Origin: Aggregatibacter kilianii
GTDB lineage: Bacteria; Pseudomonadota; Gammaproteobacteria; Enterobacterales; Pasteurellaceae
Direction: 5' to 3'
Length of the DNA stretch: 64,000 nucleotides
NCBI RefSeq assembly: GCF_003129965.1
Contig: NZ_NRCJ01000004.1
Coordinates: 1 to 64,000, forward strand
Under the pieces are notes generated by a model. The model was given only the letters and a program-made list of their open reading frames with translations. It was not told the DNA's origin and ran no database searches. Position numbers and translations under genes: made by a program. Shown in pieces: positions 1-11,951 of this stretch. The number at the start of each line of letters is the position of its first letter. Position 1 is the stretch's first letter.

Positions 1-90
<90 letters not shown>

Positions 91-102
91 TCAATGTATA
101 AG

Positions 103-127
103 TCCACAAGCCGAAATGGCTTGTGGA
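103..127 (-). other. Hairpin in the fusA-tuf gap
   Basis: Perfect inverted repeat TCCACAAGCC / GGCTTGTGGA (103-112 and 118-127) around a 5-nt loop. No T run follows it on the minus strand, so it does not look like a full terminator. It could mark RNA processing or partial attenuation between fusA and tuf; that role is inference. Confidence 0.55.
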
Positions 128-142
128 TGTTGTTAAACAAAA

Positions 143-2245
143 TTATTTTTTACGAGCTTCAATAACTGCTTCAGCTACATTTTTCGGTGCTTCTGCATAT
201 TTCAACGGTTCCATTGAGTAGGAAGCACGACCTTGAGTTTGGGAGCGCAAGTCAGTTGCATAACCAAACATTTCAGAAAGCGGAACTTCTGCATCGATTT
301 TAACAACGAACTCGTTCGCTTCTTGACCGTTCACCATAGCGCGACGACGGCTTAAGTCACCGATTACGTCACCTACATACTCAGGTGGAGTTTCTACTTC
401 AACTTTCATGATTGGCTCAAGCAGAACCGGGTTTGCTTTAGCGAACGCTGCTTTAAATGCTAAGGATGCCGCTAATTTAAACGCCAATTCGGAGGAGTCC
501 ACATCATGGTATGAACCGAAGTGTAAACGAACACCGATATCCACTACCGGATAACCCGCTAATGGACCGGATTTAAGTTGTTCTTGGATACCTTTGTCAA
601 CTGCAGGGATGTATTCGCCAGGGATTACACCACCTTTGATTTCGTTCACAAATTCGTAACCAGGACCTTCCGGCTCTAACGGATACAAGTCGATAACAAC
701 ATGACCGTACTGACCGCGACCACCGGATTGTTTTGCGTGTTTACCTTCTACATCGTTAACACGGGTGCGAATAGTTTCACGGTAAGATACTTGTGGTTTA
801 CCGATGTTAGCTTCCACTTTGAATTCACGTTTCATACGGTCAACGATAATATCTAAGTGTAACTCACCCATACCGGAGATAATGGTTTCACCGGATTCTT
901 CATCTGTGTGAACACGGAATGAAGGGTCTTCTTGCGCTAAACGACCTAATGCAATACCCATTTTTTCTTGGTCAGCTTTGGTTTTTGGTTCTACCGCAAC
1001 AGAGATTACCGGCTCAGGGAATTCCATACGCTCAAGGATGATTGGCGCGTCGATAGCACACAATGTATCACCTGTGGTTACGTCTTTTAAACCAATTGCT
1101 GCTGCGATGTCGCCTGCACGAACTTCTTTGATTTCTTCACGTTTGTTAGCGTGCATTTGAACGATACGACCAAAACGTTCACGTTTTTGACGTACGGAGT
1201 TCAATACGGTATCACCGGAATTGATTACACCAGAATATACACGGAAGAAGGTTAAGTTACCCACGAATGGGTCAGTTGCGATTTTAAATGCCAATGAAGA
1301 GAATGGCTCTTCATCGCTTGCGTGACGTTCACCTTCGGTTTCATCCGGATTGATACCTTTGATTGCCGGGATGTCGGTCGGAGCAGGTAAGTATTCAACA
1401 ACGGCATCAAGCATCGCTTGTACGCCTTTGTTTTTGAACGCGGAACCACAGGTTACCAAAATGATTTCGTTTGCTAACACGCGTTGACGAAGACCTGCTT
1501 TGATTTCCTCCTCAGTCAATTCTTCACCGCCGAGATATTTTTCCATCAACTCTTCTGAAGCTTCTGCTGCCGCTTCAATTAAGTTTTGGCGCCATTCTTC
1601 ACAAGCCGCGTGCATATCTGCCGGAACGTCTTCATAAGTGAAAGTCATACCTTGGTCAGCTTCGTTCCAGTTGATTGCTTTCATTTTGATCAAATCAACT
1701 ACGCCTACGAAGTTATCTTCAGCACCAACAGGTAATTGAAGTGGAACAGCGTTAGCACCTAAACGGGTTTTTAATTGATCAACTACACGTAGGAAGTTTG
1801 CACCTGTACGGTCCATCTTGTTTACGAACGCGATACGTGGAACTTCATATTTGTTTGCTTGACGCCATACGGTTTCAGATTGCGGTTGAACACCACCAAC
1901 CGCACAGTAAACCATTACCGCACCATCAAGAACACGCATAGAACGTTCTACTTCAACAGTAAAGTCAACGTGTCCCGGGGTGTCGATAACGTTAATACGG
2001 TGTTGTGGGAATTGTTGTGACATACCGGACCAGAATGCGGTGGTTGCCGCAGAGGTAATGGTAATACCACGTTCTTGCTCCTGTTCCATCCAGTCCATGG
2101 TTGCTGCACCATCGTGTACTTCACCGATTTTGTGACTTACACCTGTATAGAACAAGATACGCTCAGTAGTAGTAGTTTTACCCGCATCAATATGCGCACT
2201 GATACCAATGTTACGATATCTTTCAATAGGGGTTGTACGAGCCAT
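143..2245 (-). CDS. fusA: Elongation factor G
   Basis: Translocation GTPase that moves tRNA and mRNA through the ribosome after peptide-bond formation, and also acts in ribosome recycling with RRF. The protein is 700 residues, the normal length. The P-loop AHIDAGKTT is at residues 17-25, followed by switch elements ([10 protein letters not shown]), DTPGH and the NKMD guanine-recognition motif. The beta-barrel domain II and the C-terminal domains IV-V follow with no break. It is the third gene of the str operon, between rpsG and tuf. The ATG is supported by an AAGGA site a few bases upstream. Confidence 0.98.
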   Translation of the reverse strand: MARTTPIERYRNIGISAHIDAGKTTTTERILFYTGVSHKIGEVHDGAATMDWMEQEQERGITITSAATTAFWSGMSQQFPQHRINVIDTPGHVDFTVEVERSMRVLDGAVMVYCAVGGVQPQSETVWRQANKYEVPRIAFVNKMDRTGANFLRVVDQLKTRLGANAVPLQLPVGAEDNFVGVVDLIKMKAINWNEADQGMTFTYEDVPADMHAACEEWRQNLIEAAAEASEELMEKYLGGEELTEEEIKAGLRQRVLANEIILVTCGSAFKNKGVQAMLDAVVEYLPAPTDIPAIKGINPDETEGERHASDEEPFSSLAFKIATDPFVGNLTFFRVYSGVINSGDTVLNSVRQKRERFGRIVQMHANKREEIKEVRAGDIAAAIGLKDVTTGDTLCAIDAPIILERMEFPEPVISVAVEPKTKADQEKMGIALGRLAQEDPSFRVHTDEESGETIISGMGELHLDIIVDRMKREFKVEANIGKPQVSYRETIRTRVNDVEGKHAKQSGGRGQYGHVVIDLYPLEPEGPGYEFVNEIKGGVIPGEYIPAVDKGIQEQLKSGPLAGYPVVDIGVRLHFGSYHDVDSSELAFKLAASLAFKAAFAKANPVLLEPIMKVEVETPPEYVGDVIGDLSRRRAMVNGQEANEFVVKIDAEVPLSEMFGYATDLRSQTQGRASYSMEPLKYAEAPKNVAEAVIEARKK

Positions 2246-2303
2246 TATTATTTCCTTGACGATTTCTTATTTAAGATTAAATACGAAATTTTATATATGA
2301 ATG

Positions 2304-2340
2304 AGGCTTCATCGCATAATGGAGATATGTGATGAAGCCT
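2304..2340 (-). other. Hairpin in the rpsG-fusA gap
   Basis: Inverted repeat AGGCTTCATC / GATGAAGCCT (2304-2313 and 2331-2340), extendable with mismatches towards a 9-17 nt loop. On the minus strand it lies just after the rpsG stop and before fusA. There is no downstream U-run, so a processing or regulatory hairpin is more likely than a terminator. Confidence 0.5.
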
Positions 2341-2364
2341 AAAAACGTAAATGCTAACCGAGTA

Positions 2365-2835
2365 TTACCAACGGTAGTGAGCAAACGCTTTGTTAGCTTC
2401 AGCCATACGGTGAACGTCTTCACGTTTCTTAACTGCCGCACCTTTGTTTTCGGATGCATCAGATAATTCGTTAGCTAAACGTAAAGCCATGGATTTATCA
2501 CCGCGTTTACGGGCTGCTTCAACGATCCAACGCATACCTAATGCGTTACGACGAACCGGGCGAACTTCAACCGGTACTTGGTAAGTAGAACCACCGACGC
2601 GGCGGGATTTTACTTCCACGGTTGGGCGAACGTTGTCTAATGCCGCTTCAAAAGCTTCTAAAGCTTCTTTACCGGTACGTTGAGCTAACGTGTCTAACGC
2701 GTTATAAACGATAGATTCTGCGATAGATTTTTTACCATCTACCATGATGACATTGATAAATTTAGCAAGTAACTCTGAACCGAACTTCGGATCCGGTAAA
2801 ATCTTGCGTTGTTCAATACTACGACGACGTGGCAT
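2365..2835 (-). CDS. rpsG: 30S ribosomal protein S7
   Basis: Primary 16S rRNA-binding protein that organises the 30S head; in E. coli it is also the translational repressor of its own operon. The ATG at 2835 gives [20 protein letters not shown], the conserved start, and 156 residues ending AHYRW. A GGAG site lies 9 bases upstream. A longer in-frame reading back to 2898 adds 21 residues absent from the family, so I reject it. It lies between rpsL and fusA. Confidence 0.97.
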   Translation of the reverse strand: MPRRRSIEQRKILPDPKFGSELLAKFINVIMVDGKKSIAESIVYNALDTLAQRTGKEALEAFEAALDNVRPTVEVKSRRVGGSTYQVPVEVRPVRRNALGMRWIVEAARKRGDKSMALRLANELSDASENKGAAVKKREDVHRMAEANKAFAHYRW

Positions 2836-2988
2836 TGCGAATTTCTCCGTTTTATTAATCTTCAGGGTATCCCAAAACTCGATAAAAATTAACCGCACTT
2901 TTTATTTCAGGGGTTAATTAGATACTGGAGTTTGCGATTTAAATAAGTTTTACTAATTTAGCGTTTGGCCTTACTTAACGGAGAACCA

Positions 2989-3668
<680 letters not shown>

Positions 3669-4327
3669 ATGAATTGGCAATATATTTGGAACGCGTTACC
3701 CCGCTTTATTGATGCAACCTGGATGACGTTGCAGCTTTCCTTCTGGGCGATTGTGCTCTCCTTGCTGGTCGGTTTTTTTGCGCCATTGTGACCACTTACA
3801 AAGTGCGCATTCTCAATCCCATCGTAAAATTTTACATCGAACTGTCCCGCAACACGCCGTTGTTGATTCAGGTTTTCTTTCTGTATTTCGGCTTGTCTAA
3901 AGTGGGCATTAAATTGGACGGTTTCACTTGCGCGGTCATCGGTCTCGCATTTTTAGGCGGCAGCTATATGTCGGAAGCCATTCGCGGCGGTTTGGAAGCT
4001 ATTTCACGCGCGCAGCTGGAATCGGCGTTAAGCCTAGGGCTTACACCGACACAGGCGTTTCGTTATGTGTTATTTCCGCAAGCCTTTGCCATCGCCACGC
4101 CAGCCATCGGCGCCAACTGTTTATTTTTAATGAAAGAAACTTCGGTGGTCAGTGCCATCGCCATTGCCGAGTTGATGTTTATGGCAAAAGAAATTATCGG
4201 CATGGATTACAAAACCAACGAAGCCCTCTTTTTATTGGTGGTGTTTTATTTGCTTATTTTATTGCCGGTGTCTTTATTCATCGCTTATTTGGAACGTCGC
4301 ACGCGGAGAGCAAAATATGGGGCTTAA
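3669..4327 (+). pseudogene. Amino-acid ABC transporter permease, frameshifted at a T7 run
   Basis: Inner-membrane permease of a polar amino-acid importer (HisM/GlnP-like). The ATG at 3669 reads MNWQYIWNALPRFIDAT, runs through a first membrane segment, and stops at TGA 3789-3791 after 40 codons. The rest continues in another frame from about 3779 to 4327 and contains the EAA loop (EAIRGGLEAISRAQLESA). One more T in the run 3773-3779 would restore a single 219-residue protein (GFFCAIVTTY across the junction). The stop overlaps the next permease start by 11 bases. It may be a real inactivating mutation, slippage-rescued, phase-variable, or a sequencing error; downstream genes look intact. Confidence 0.85.
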
Positions 4328-4985
4328 TGTTTTATTTGAAGGCAGCAACTTCGAGCGATTACTCGGCGGTTTATGGGTAACGGCAAAAATTGCCTTCGTT
4401 TCGGTTTTCTTTGCTTGCATTCTTGGCGTGATTCTCGGCTTATTAATGACGAGTAAAAATCGTCTTATTCGTGCCATTTGTCGTTTTTATTTGGAATTTG
4501 TCCGTATTATTCCGCTGTTGGTACTGTTGTTTATCACCTATTTCGGCGTAGCGAAATGGTTCAATACGCACATTGACGGCGTAACCGTATGTATTTGGGT
4601 TTTCGTCTTCTGGGGCACGGCGGAAATGGGCGATTTGGTACGCGGCGCCTTGACCTCCATTGAAAAACATCAGGTGGAATCCGCTTATGCGCTAGGCTTA
4701 ACGCCATTACAAACGTTCCGCTATATTTTATTGCCGCAAAGTTTAAAACGGGTGACGCCGAGTGCCATTAACCTCTTCACCCGCATGGTAAAAACCAGTT
4801 CCCTTGCCATGCTCATCGGCGTGCTGGAAGTGATCAAAGTGGGGCAGCAGATTATCGAAACCTCCTTGTTCACGGAGCCCTCCGCCGCCTTGTGGATTTA
4901 CGGCGTGATTTTCTTGTTATATTTTGCGATTTGCTATCCGTTATCTTTATTTTCACGTTATTTAGAAACGTATTGGGAAAAATAG
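4317..4985 (+). CDS. Amino-acid ABC transporter permease (second subunit)
   Basis: Second membrane subunit of the importer, 222 residues with about five hydrophobic segments. The EAA-type coupling loop (GALTSIEKHQVESAYALGLTP) is near residue 115 and contacts the ATPase. The ATG at 4317 lies inside the end of the first permease gene, an overlap typical of translational coupling; the ATPase gene follows after 9 bases. The gene is intact. By family it belongs to the HisMQ/GlnP branch; the probable substrate (cysteine) comes from the binding protein, not from this subunit. Confidence 0.92.
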   Translation: MGLNVLFEGSNFERLLGGLWVTAKIAFVSVFFACILGVILGLLMTSKNRLIRAICRFYLEFVRIIPLLVLLFITYFGVAKWFNTHIDGVTVCIWVFVFWGTAEMGDLVRGALTSIEKHQVESAYALGLTPLQTFRYILLPQSLKRVTPSAINLFTRMVKTSSLAMLIGVLEVIKVGQQIIETSLFTEPSAALWIYGVIFLLYFAICYPLSLFSRYLETYWEK

Positions 4986-4994
4986 AAGGTGTAT

Positions 4995-5759
4995 ATGCCC
5001 TTATTAGAAATCAAAGAGTTAGTGAAATATTACGGCGACACCCTCGCCTTAAACGGGATTAATTTATCCGTTGATAAAGGCGAAGTCGTGGTGATTTTAG
5101 GGCCGTCCGGTTGTGGCAAAAGCACCCTTTTACGCTGCATTAACGGCTTAGAAGAGATAAAGAGCGGTCAATTACTGCTACAAAATGAAGGCGAGTTAGG
5201 CAAAGATGTGTCTTGGGTTACTGCGCGCCAGCACATCGGCATGGTGTTCCAAAGTTATGAATTGTTCCCGCATATGTCAGTCATCGACAACATTTTGCTC
5301 GGCCCGCTGAAAGTGCAAAAACGCCAATGCGCAGAAGTGGAAGCGCAAGCGGATGCCTTATTAAAACGGGTCGGGTTGTTTGAGCGCAAAAATGCCTATC
5401 CGCGCGAATTATCGGGTGGTCAGAAACAACGTATCGCCATTGTCCGTTCCTTGTGTATGAATCCGGACATTATGCTGTTTGACGAAGTCACCGCCGCCCT
5501 CGATCCGGAAATGGTACGCGAAGTGCTGGACGTGATTCTGGGCTTGGCGAAAGACGGCATGACTATGCTCATTGTGACTCATGAAATGTCCTTTGCCCGC
5601 CAAGTGGCAAACCGCATTGTGTTTATGGACAAAGGACAAATTGTAGAACAAGCCGCGCCGTCGGATTTCTTCACCAACCCGCAAACCGACCGCGCGAAAA
5701 CCTTTCTTAACATCTTAAATTACGAACCGAGAGGAGTTTACTATGAACAAAACATTTAA
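4995..5759 (+). CDS. Amino-acid ABC transporter ATP-binding protein
   Basis: Cytoplasmic ATPase that powers the importer. From the ATG at 4995 it is 254 residues: Walker A GPSGCGKST at 36-44, Q-loop, signature LSGGQKQR, and Walker B running into DEVTAALD, where Val replaces the usual Pro without touching the catalytic Glu. I prefer this ATG to the GTG at 4989 because AGAAGG (4984-4989) is then correctly spaced. The 3' end overlaps the binding-protein gene by 17 bases, so all four genes form one transcript. Confidence 0.93.
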   Translation: MPLLEIKELVKYYGDTLALNGINLSVDKGEVVVILGPSGCGKSTLLRCINGLEEIKSGQLLLQNEGELGKDVSWVTARQHIGMVFQSYELFPHMSVIDNILLGPLKVQKRQCAEVEAQADALLKRVGLFERKNAYPRELSGGQKQRIAIVRSLCMNPDIMLFDEVTAALDPEMVREVLDVILGLAKDGMTMLIVTHEMSFARQVANRIVFMDKGQIVEQAAPSDFFTNPQTDRAKTFLNILNYEPRGVYYEQNI

Positions 5760-6597
5760 AAAACTGACCGCACTTTTTGCCACGGCATTGTTGGCTGCCG
5801 GCTTAACTGCGTGCAACAACAAAGAGGCGAAAACCGACGGCGCCGCGCCTTCCGCCATCGAGCAACTCAAACAAGCGGGTAAAGTGCGTATCGGCGTATT
5901 TAGCGACAAACCGCCGTTCGGCTATGTGGACAGCCAAGGTAAAAGCCAAGGGTTTGACGTGGAAATCGCCAAAGCCATCACCAAAGATCTGCTAGGCGAC
6001 GAAAACAAAGCGGAATACGTTTTGGTGGAAGCCGCCAACCGCGTGGAATACCTCACGTCCAACAAAGTGGATATTATCCTTGCTAACTTCACCGTGACCC
6101 CGGCGCGTGCGGAAGTGGTGGATTTCGCCAAACCTTACATGAAAGTGGCACTTGGCGTGGTGTCGAAAGACGGCGCTGTGATCACCGACGTGGCGCAGCT
6201 GAAAGACAAAACCTTGTTAATCAACAAAGGCACGACTGCCGACGCCTACTTCACTAAAAATTATCCCGACATCAAATTGCTGAAATTCGAGCAAAACACC
6301 GAAACTTTCGAAGCCTTGCGTGACGGTCGCGGCGATGCGCTTGCCCACGACAATACCTTGTTATTCGCTTGGGCGAAAGAAAATCCGGGCTTCACCGTGG
6401 GTGTGAAAAACTTGGGTGAGCAGGATTTCATTGCACCGGCGGTGAAAAAAGGCGACACCGATTTATTGAACTGGCTCAATGCCGAAATTGAGAAATTGGG
6501 CAAAGAAGGTGTGTTAAAACAAGCTTACGAAAAAACCTTACAACCGATTTACGGCGACGCGATCACCGAAGCGGATGTGGTGGTGGAATATAAATAA
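5743..6597 (+). CDS. Cysteine-type amino-acid binding lipoprotein (CjaA-like)
   Basis: Extracytoplasmic substrate-binding protein, 284 residues. It has a lipoprotein signal with lipobox LTAC and lipidation at Cys24, then a family-3 solute-binding fold (RIGVFSDKPPFGYVD, EAANRVEYLTSNKVDII, NKGTTADAYF). These segments closely resemble Campylobacter CjaA, a cysteine-binding lipoprotein, so cysteine or cystine is the likely substrate by family. An uptake sequence is embedded in the signal-peptide codons (5767-5775). It is the last gene of the importer operon and is followed by an uptake-sequence hairpin. Confidence 0.88.
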   Translation: MNKTFKKLTALFATALLAAGLTACNNKEAKTDGAAPSAIEQLKQAGKVRIGVFSDKPPFGYVDSQGKSQGFDVEIAKAITKDLLGDENKAEYVLVEAANRVEYLTSNKVDIILANFTVTPARAEVVDFAKPYMKVALGVVSKDGAVITDVAQLKDKTLLINKGTTADAYFTKNYPDIKLLKFEQNTETFEALRDGRGDALAHDNTLLFAWAKENPGFTVGVKNLGEQDFIAPAVKKGDTDLLNWLNAEIEKLGKEGVLKQAYEKTLQPIYGDAITEADVVVEYK

Positions 6598-6615
6598 TTT
6601 GTACCGATTCTGATT

Positions 6616-6684
6616 AAAAGTGCGGTCGGCTTTCTAAATGTTTCTCCGCCTCCAAAAAACATTTTTAAAACCGACCGCACTTTT
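6616..6684 (+). terminator. Uptake-sequence dyad terminator after the importer operon
   Basis: Two oppositely oriented uptake sequences form 14-base arms (AAAAGTGCGGTCGG, 6616-6629, and its complement, 6671-6684). A second, inner complementary pair (AAATGTTT / AAACATTT) lengthens the hairpin, and a T run ends it. Confidence 0.7.
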
Positions 6685-6691
6685 CCCATAA

Positions 6692-6717
6692 AAAAGCCGA
6701 CAATCTTGTCGGCTTTT
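6692..6717 (-). terminator. Bidirectional terminator downstream of ilvC
   Basis: Near-perfect palindrome AAAAGCCGACAA-TC-TTGTCGGCTTTT with A and T runs at either end. It lies 14 bases past the ilvC stop and can serve both converging transcripts. Confidence 0.8.
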
Positions 6718-6730
6718 GTGCGTTTAAGGA

Positions 6731-8209
6731 TTAACCTTGCAAGGAAATACGCTTCATGTCTTTCATGTAACCGCGCAATTCCTGACCGATGAGTTCTACC
6801 GGATGGTTGCGGATTTCGTCGTTTACATCGCGTAAGGTGATGTTGTCGATTTCCACTGTCGGGGTCGGTTCGCCGATGTCGCCTTTGCGTAAGGTCGGCA
6901 CCAAGGCTTTTTGCATGATCGGGCCGGCAACGTTGGCGAATAAGTAGTTTCCGTATTCCGCCGTGTCGGAAATCACCACGTTCATTTCGTATAAGCGTTT
7001 ACGCGCAATGGTGTTGGCGATTAACGGCAATTCATGCAAGGATTCGTAGTAGGCGGATTCTTCGTAAATGCCGCTGGCTACCATGGTGTCGAACGCCAAT
7101 TCCACGCCGGCTTTGACCATTGCCACCATTAATACGCCGTTATCAAAATATTCCTGCTCGCTGATTTTGCCGTCGTATTTCGGCGCGTTTTCAAAGGCGG
7201 TTTTGCCGGTTTCTTCACGCCATTTCAACAAGTTGGCATCGCCGTTCGCCCAGTCTTCCATCATCACGCGGGAGAATTCGCCGCTGATAATATCGTCCAT
7301 GTGTTTGGCGAATAAGAACGCCAATTCTTCTTTAATTTGTTCTGCCAACTCAAAAGCACGCAATTTCGCGCTGTTGGATAAGCGATCCATCATTAAGGTG
7401 ATACCGCCTTGTTTTAAGGCTTCGGTGATGGTTTCCCAGCCGTATTGCACTAACTTGCCTGCGTAAGCCGGATCTTTGCCGTCCGCCACCAATTTGTCAT
7501 AACAAATGATGGAGCCCGCTTGCAACATACCGCACAGAATGGTTTGTTCGCCCATTAAGTCGGATTTGACTTCCGCCACGAAAGAGGATTCCAACACGCC
7601 CGCGCGATGACCGCCGGTTGCCGCCGCCCAAGCTTTGGCAATTTCCAAGCCCTCCCCTTGCGGATCGTTTTCCGGATGCACGGCGATTAAGGTTGGCACG
7701 CCGAAACCGCGTTTGTATTCTTCACGTACTTCCGTACCTGGGCATTTCGGCGCCACCATGACGACAGTGATGTCAGGACGGATTTGCTCGCCCACTTCAA
7801 CGATATTCAAACCGTGGGAATAACCCAATGCCGCGCCTTTTTTCATTAACGGCATCACATCGGCAACCACTTTGGAATGTTGTTTGTCCGGCGTTAAGTT
7901 AATCACTAAATCTGCAGTTGGGATCAGTTCTTCATAAGTGCCGACTTTAAAACCGTTTTCGCTGGCACGTTGGAAGGACGCGCGTTTTTCCGCAATGGCT
8001 TCCGGACGCAACGCGTAGCTGATGTCCAAACCGGAATCACGCATATTTAACCCTTGGTTCAACCCTTGCGCACCGCAGCCCACGATAACGATTTTCTTAC
8101 CTTTTAAGAAATTCGCTTCGTTGGCAAACTCACTGCGATCCATAAAACGACAACGGCCGAGTTGATCTAACTGCTGGCGTAAGTTGAGGGTGTTGAAATA
8201 ATTAGCCAT
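6731..8209 (-). CDS. ilvC: Ketol-acid reductoisomerase (NADP+)
   Basis: Second common step of valine and isoleucine synthesis: isomerisation and NADPH-dependent reduction of acetolactate or acetohydroxybutyrate. The 492 residues match the long class II enzyme of enteric bacteria, with a duplicated knotted C-terminal domain. Visible are the Rossmann motif VGCGAQG near residue 43, a conserved SHG, and Glu/Asp metal ligands ([11 protein letters not shown]). The ATG at 8209 gives [20 protein letters not shown] as in the family; the longer in-frame reading upstream is intergenic. Regulation by the divergent activator IlvY is expected. Confidence 0.97.
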   Translation of the reverse strand: MANYFNTLNLRQQLDQLGRCRFMDRSEFANEANFLKGKKIVIVGCGAQGLNQGLNMRDSGLDISYALRPEAIAEKRASFQRASENGFKVGTYEELIPTADLVINLTPDKQHSKVVADVMPLMKKGAALGYSHGLNIVEVGEQIRPDITVVMVAPKCPGTEVREEYKRGFGVPTLIAVHPENDPQGEGLEIAKAWAAATGGHRAGVLESSFVAEVKSDLMGEQTILCGMLQAGSIICYDKLVADGKDPAYAGKLVQYGWETITEALKQGGITLMMDRLSNSAKLRAFELAEQIKEELAFLFAKHMDDIISGEFSRVMMEDWANGDANLLKWREETGKTAFENAPKYDGKISEQEYFDNGVLMVAMVKAGVELAFDTMVASGIYEESAYYESLHELPLIANTIARKRLYEMNVVISDTAEYGNYLFANVAGPIMQKALVPTLRKGDIGEPTPTVEIDNITLRDVNDEIRNHPVELIGQELRGYMKDMKRISLQG

Positions 8210-8301
8210 GATGTTTTCCTTTTGTGTTGGGTGTTTGTTTAGGTTTGGGTGATTATAGGGTGTTTTGGTGTTGCGTAAAGTGATATTATTGGGATTGTGT
8301 G

Positions 8302-8325
8302 TTGCGGTTTTTGCAACTAATTGCA
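8302..8325. promoter_or_regulatory. Candidate IlvY operator
   Basis: Alternating LysR half-sites: TTGC, seven bases, GCAA, four bases, TTGC. The first pair contains an exact T-N11-A box (8303-8315) and the second is the palindrome GCAACTAATTGC. The site lies about 95 bases upstream of the ilvC start. That LysR activators bind T-N11-A sites upstream of the divergent target is established; this particular site is inferred. Confidence 0.5.
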
Positions 8326-8337
8326 TTTAAAGGGATC

Positions 8338-8531
8338 GGGTTTCGCCGATGGCGAGTTACTTTTCTTTGCTTCGCCAAAGAAAAGTAACCAAAAGAAAGG
8401 CGACCCCGACTAAGTCGCTTATCCTTATTCCAATGCAATTTTCTTCACGCTAAATTTCGAACTCGCTTCGCTCAAACAAAGCGAAATTTAGCTAAAAATT
8501 GCATTTCCATAAGGGCGTCTTACACGGGGGA
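8338..8531 (+). repeat. Extragenic two-hairpin repeat, copy 1
   Basis: It starts near GGGTTTCGCCGATGGCGA. It has a perfect 14-bp hairpin (GTTACTTTTCTTTG 8356-8369, complement 8376-8389), then AAAAGAAAGGCGACCCC. A long second hairpin is built from AATGCAATTTT / AAAATTGCATT and GCTAAATTTCG / CGAAATTTAGC, and the element ends in GGGCGTCTTACACGGG. The same layout recurs at 39035-39224 with different stem bases. It has no coding character. Confidence 0.75.
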
Positions 8532-8549
8532 ATGATTCGTTCTTTGAAA

Positions 8550-8611
8550 AAGTGCGGTTGAATTTTTCGGTGTTTTTTATTTGAAAAACATTTTTAAAAT
8601 CAACCGCACTT
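8550..8611. terminator. Uptake-sequence dyad
   Basis: AAGTGCGGT at 8550-8558 and its complement at 8603-8611, with complementary flanks (AAAAAGTGCGGTTGA against TCAACCGCACTTTT). It can form a terminator-like hairpin between the divergent ilvC and ilvY promoters, where it might insulate one from the other. Confidence 0.5.
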
Positions 8612-8645
8612 TTGAATCTATTGACAGAATAAACTTTAAATAATG

Positions 8646-8760
8646 CTCGAATAGAATGGGGGCCCCATCTGAACCGCCTGAGCGAAGATAAGCGGTGAAG
8701 CTGGGGTGTGCTTTCTTTTGTCTACTTTGCTTTGCACAAGCAAAGAAAATGAACTCGTAC
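8646..8760 (-). repeat. Extragenic repeat, degraded copy 2 (inverted)
   Basis: Read on the minus strand it contains TTCTTTGCTTGTGCAAAG, then AAAAGAAAGCACACCCC, parallel to the left part of copies 1 and 3. The first hairpin is reduced to CTTTGC / GCAAAG, and the right end is different. It lies just upstream of ilvY. Confidence 0.55.
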
Positions 8761-8805
8761 TCAACAACGTTGAGTACGAAACCCAAACTTAACCAAATGA
8801 ATATT

Positions 8806-9684
8806 ATGAACTTTAACGACCTCAAAATCTTCATCACCCTCACCCAAACCCAAAACTTCGCCAAAACCGCGGCGCAGCATCATATGTCGCCGTCAACGCT
8901 GTCCCGTCAGATTCAAAAAATCGAAGAGGAGCTGGGGCAGCAGCTGCTTTGGCGGGATAATCGTCAGGTGTCGCTCACGCCGAACGGGGAGGTGTTTTTG
9001 GCGTTTGCGCAGCAGCAGTGGCAGAATTGGTTGTTGTTTCAACAACAGTTGCATTCGCAAGAGGAAGAACTGAGCGGCGAGTTGAAGCTATATTGCTCGG
9101 TGACGGCGGCGTATAGCCACTTGCCGGGGATTTTGGAGAAATTCCGCGCCCATTATCCGAAAGTGGAAATTCAGCTCACCACCGGCGATCCGGCGCAGGC
9201 GGTGCAGTTGGTGCAGGCGCAGCAGGTGGATTTGGCGCTGGCGGGGAAGCCGCCGGTGTTGCCGAGTGCGGTGACCTTTCATTATATCGACGACATCGGT
9301 TTGTCGCTGATTGCGCCCCGCGTAGCCTGCTCCGCAACGCAATTATTGCAGCAAGATCCCATCAATTGGCAGCAAGTTCCCTTCATTTTGCCGTTAGATG
9401 GCATGGCGCGGCAGAGGGTGGAGGAATGGTTTAAACAAAAAGGCATTAAGCACCCGAAAATTTACGGCACGGTGGCGGGGCATGAGGGCATTGTGTCCAT
9501 GGTGGTGCTGGGGTGCGGTTTGGCATTGCTGCCCGATGTGGTGATTAAAAACAGCCCGTTAAACAGCCAGATTTCTACCTTGCAATTAGATGTACCTATT
9601 GCGCCATTTGAACTGGGCGTGTGCGCCTTAAAACCCGCGTTAGAACGCCCTTTAGTGCGTGCATTTTGGCAGTTATTGGAGTAA
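8806..9684 (+). CDS. ilvY: LysR-family activator of ilvC
   Basis: Transcription activator that senses acetolactate or acetohydroxybutyrate and turns on ilvC. It has 292 residues: an N-terminal winged HTH (NFAKTAAQHHMSPSTLSRQIQKIEEELG, residues ~17-44) and a periplasmic-binding-like effector domain. Segments such as CSVTAAYSHLP, LTTGDPAQA, VVLGCGLALLP and PFELGVCA match E. coli IlvY closely. I chose the ATG at 8806 because MNFNDLKIF aligns with the family start; the ATG at 8797 is possible. Its divergent position next to ilvC supports the assignment. Confidence 0.93.
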   Translation: MNFNDLKIFITLTQTQNFAKTAAQHHMSPSTLSRQIQKIEEELGQQLLWRDNRQVSLTPNGEVFLAFAQQQWQNWLLFQQQLHSQEEELSGELKLYCSVTAAYSHLPGILEKFRAHYPKVEIQLTTGDPAQAVQLVQAQQVDLALAGKPPVLPSAVTFHYIDDIGLSLIAPRVACSATQLLQQDPINWQQVPFILPLDGMARQRVEEWFKQKGIKHPKIYGTVAGHEGIVSMVVLGCGLALLPDVVIKNSPLNSQISTLQLDVPIAPFELGVCALKPALERPLVRAFWQLLE

Positions 9685-9715
9685 AGTGCGGTCTGAATCT
9701 AAGGAGTTTTTCACC

Positions 9716-11395
<1,680 letters not shown>

Positions 11396-11947
11396 TTATC
11401 CTTGACGAAAAATTTGGTTGGTGAAAATGTCGCGAATTTCCGACGGATTAACTGCGCCGCCCACGGGCATATCCAATACCGGGAAATCCGCGCCGAATTG
11501 TTGCGCGACCTCCTGCGCGGTGCGGCAGGGCGCTTGCCCGCTTAAGTTGGCGCTGGTGGAGGTGAGGGCAAAGCCCGCCTGTTCGCATAATAGCTTAACG
11601 GCGGGATGTTGGCTGATGCGTACCGCGATGCTGTCAAAATCGCCGGTGAGAAATTTCGGCGTACCGAATTTTGCCGGCACGACCCAAGTGGTCGGGCGCG
11701 CATATTGTGCGGTGAGACGTTGCCAATGGGGTTGTGTCAAACGGCTTTCGTCGATAAACGGCAACAAAAAATCTAACGCGGGTGCGATGAGAATCAGTCC
11801 TTTCGATACGGGGCGTTGTTTCAAAACAAGTAAATTTTCCACCGCACTTTGGCTGTTCGGGTTGCAGCCTAAGCCGAAAACCGCTTCGGTGGGATAGGCG
11901 ACAACCTGCAGATTTTTTAATTGGTTAACAATGTTTGGTAAATTCAT
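11396..11947 (-). CDS. tsaC: Threonylcarbamoyl-AMP synthase
   Basis: Makes threonylcarbamoyl-AMP from threonine, bicarbonate and ATP, the first half of tRNA t6A37 synthesis; TsaD (encoded at 29.5 kb) is a partner in the second half. The 183 residues form a YrdC/Sua5 domain without the extra Sua5 C-terminal domain. Typical segments are [34 protein letters not shown] and [10 protein letters not shown]. Gaps of only a few bases to yrdD and aroE indicate an operon. Confidence 0.95.
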   Translation of the reverse strand: MNLPNIVNQLKNLQVVAYPTEAVFGLGCNPNSQSAVENLLVLKQRPVSKGLILIAPALDFLLPFIDESRLTQPHWQRLTAQYARPTTWVVPAKFGTPKFLTGDFDSIAVRISQHPAVKLLCEQAGFALTSTSANLSGQAPCRTAQEVAQQFGADFPVLDMPVGGAVNPSEIRDIFTNQIFRQG

Positions 11948-11951
11948 GAGG

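Larger units (their letters stand above)
8210..8805. other. Expanded ilvC-ilvY control region
   Basis: About 600 bases without a supported gene. From left: the ilvC leader, a candidate IlvY operator (8302-8325), an extragenic repeat (8338-8531), two opposed uptake sequences (8550-8558 and 8603-8611) with complementary flanks, and a second, degraded repeat copy in reverse orientation (8646-8760). A minus-strand frame of 95 codons here is translated repeat, not a gene. Confidence 0.7.

Noticed and set aside
8577-8864. 95-codon minus-strand frame upstream of ilvY
   Set aside because: It reads through an uptake-sequence pair and an extragenic repeat copy and overlaps the ilvY start; composition is that of repeat, not protein.
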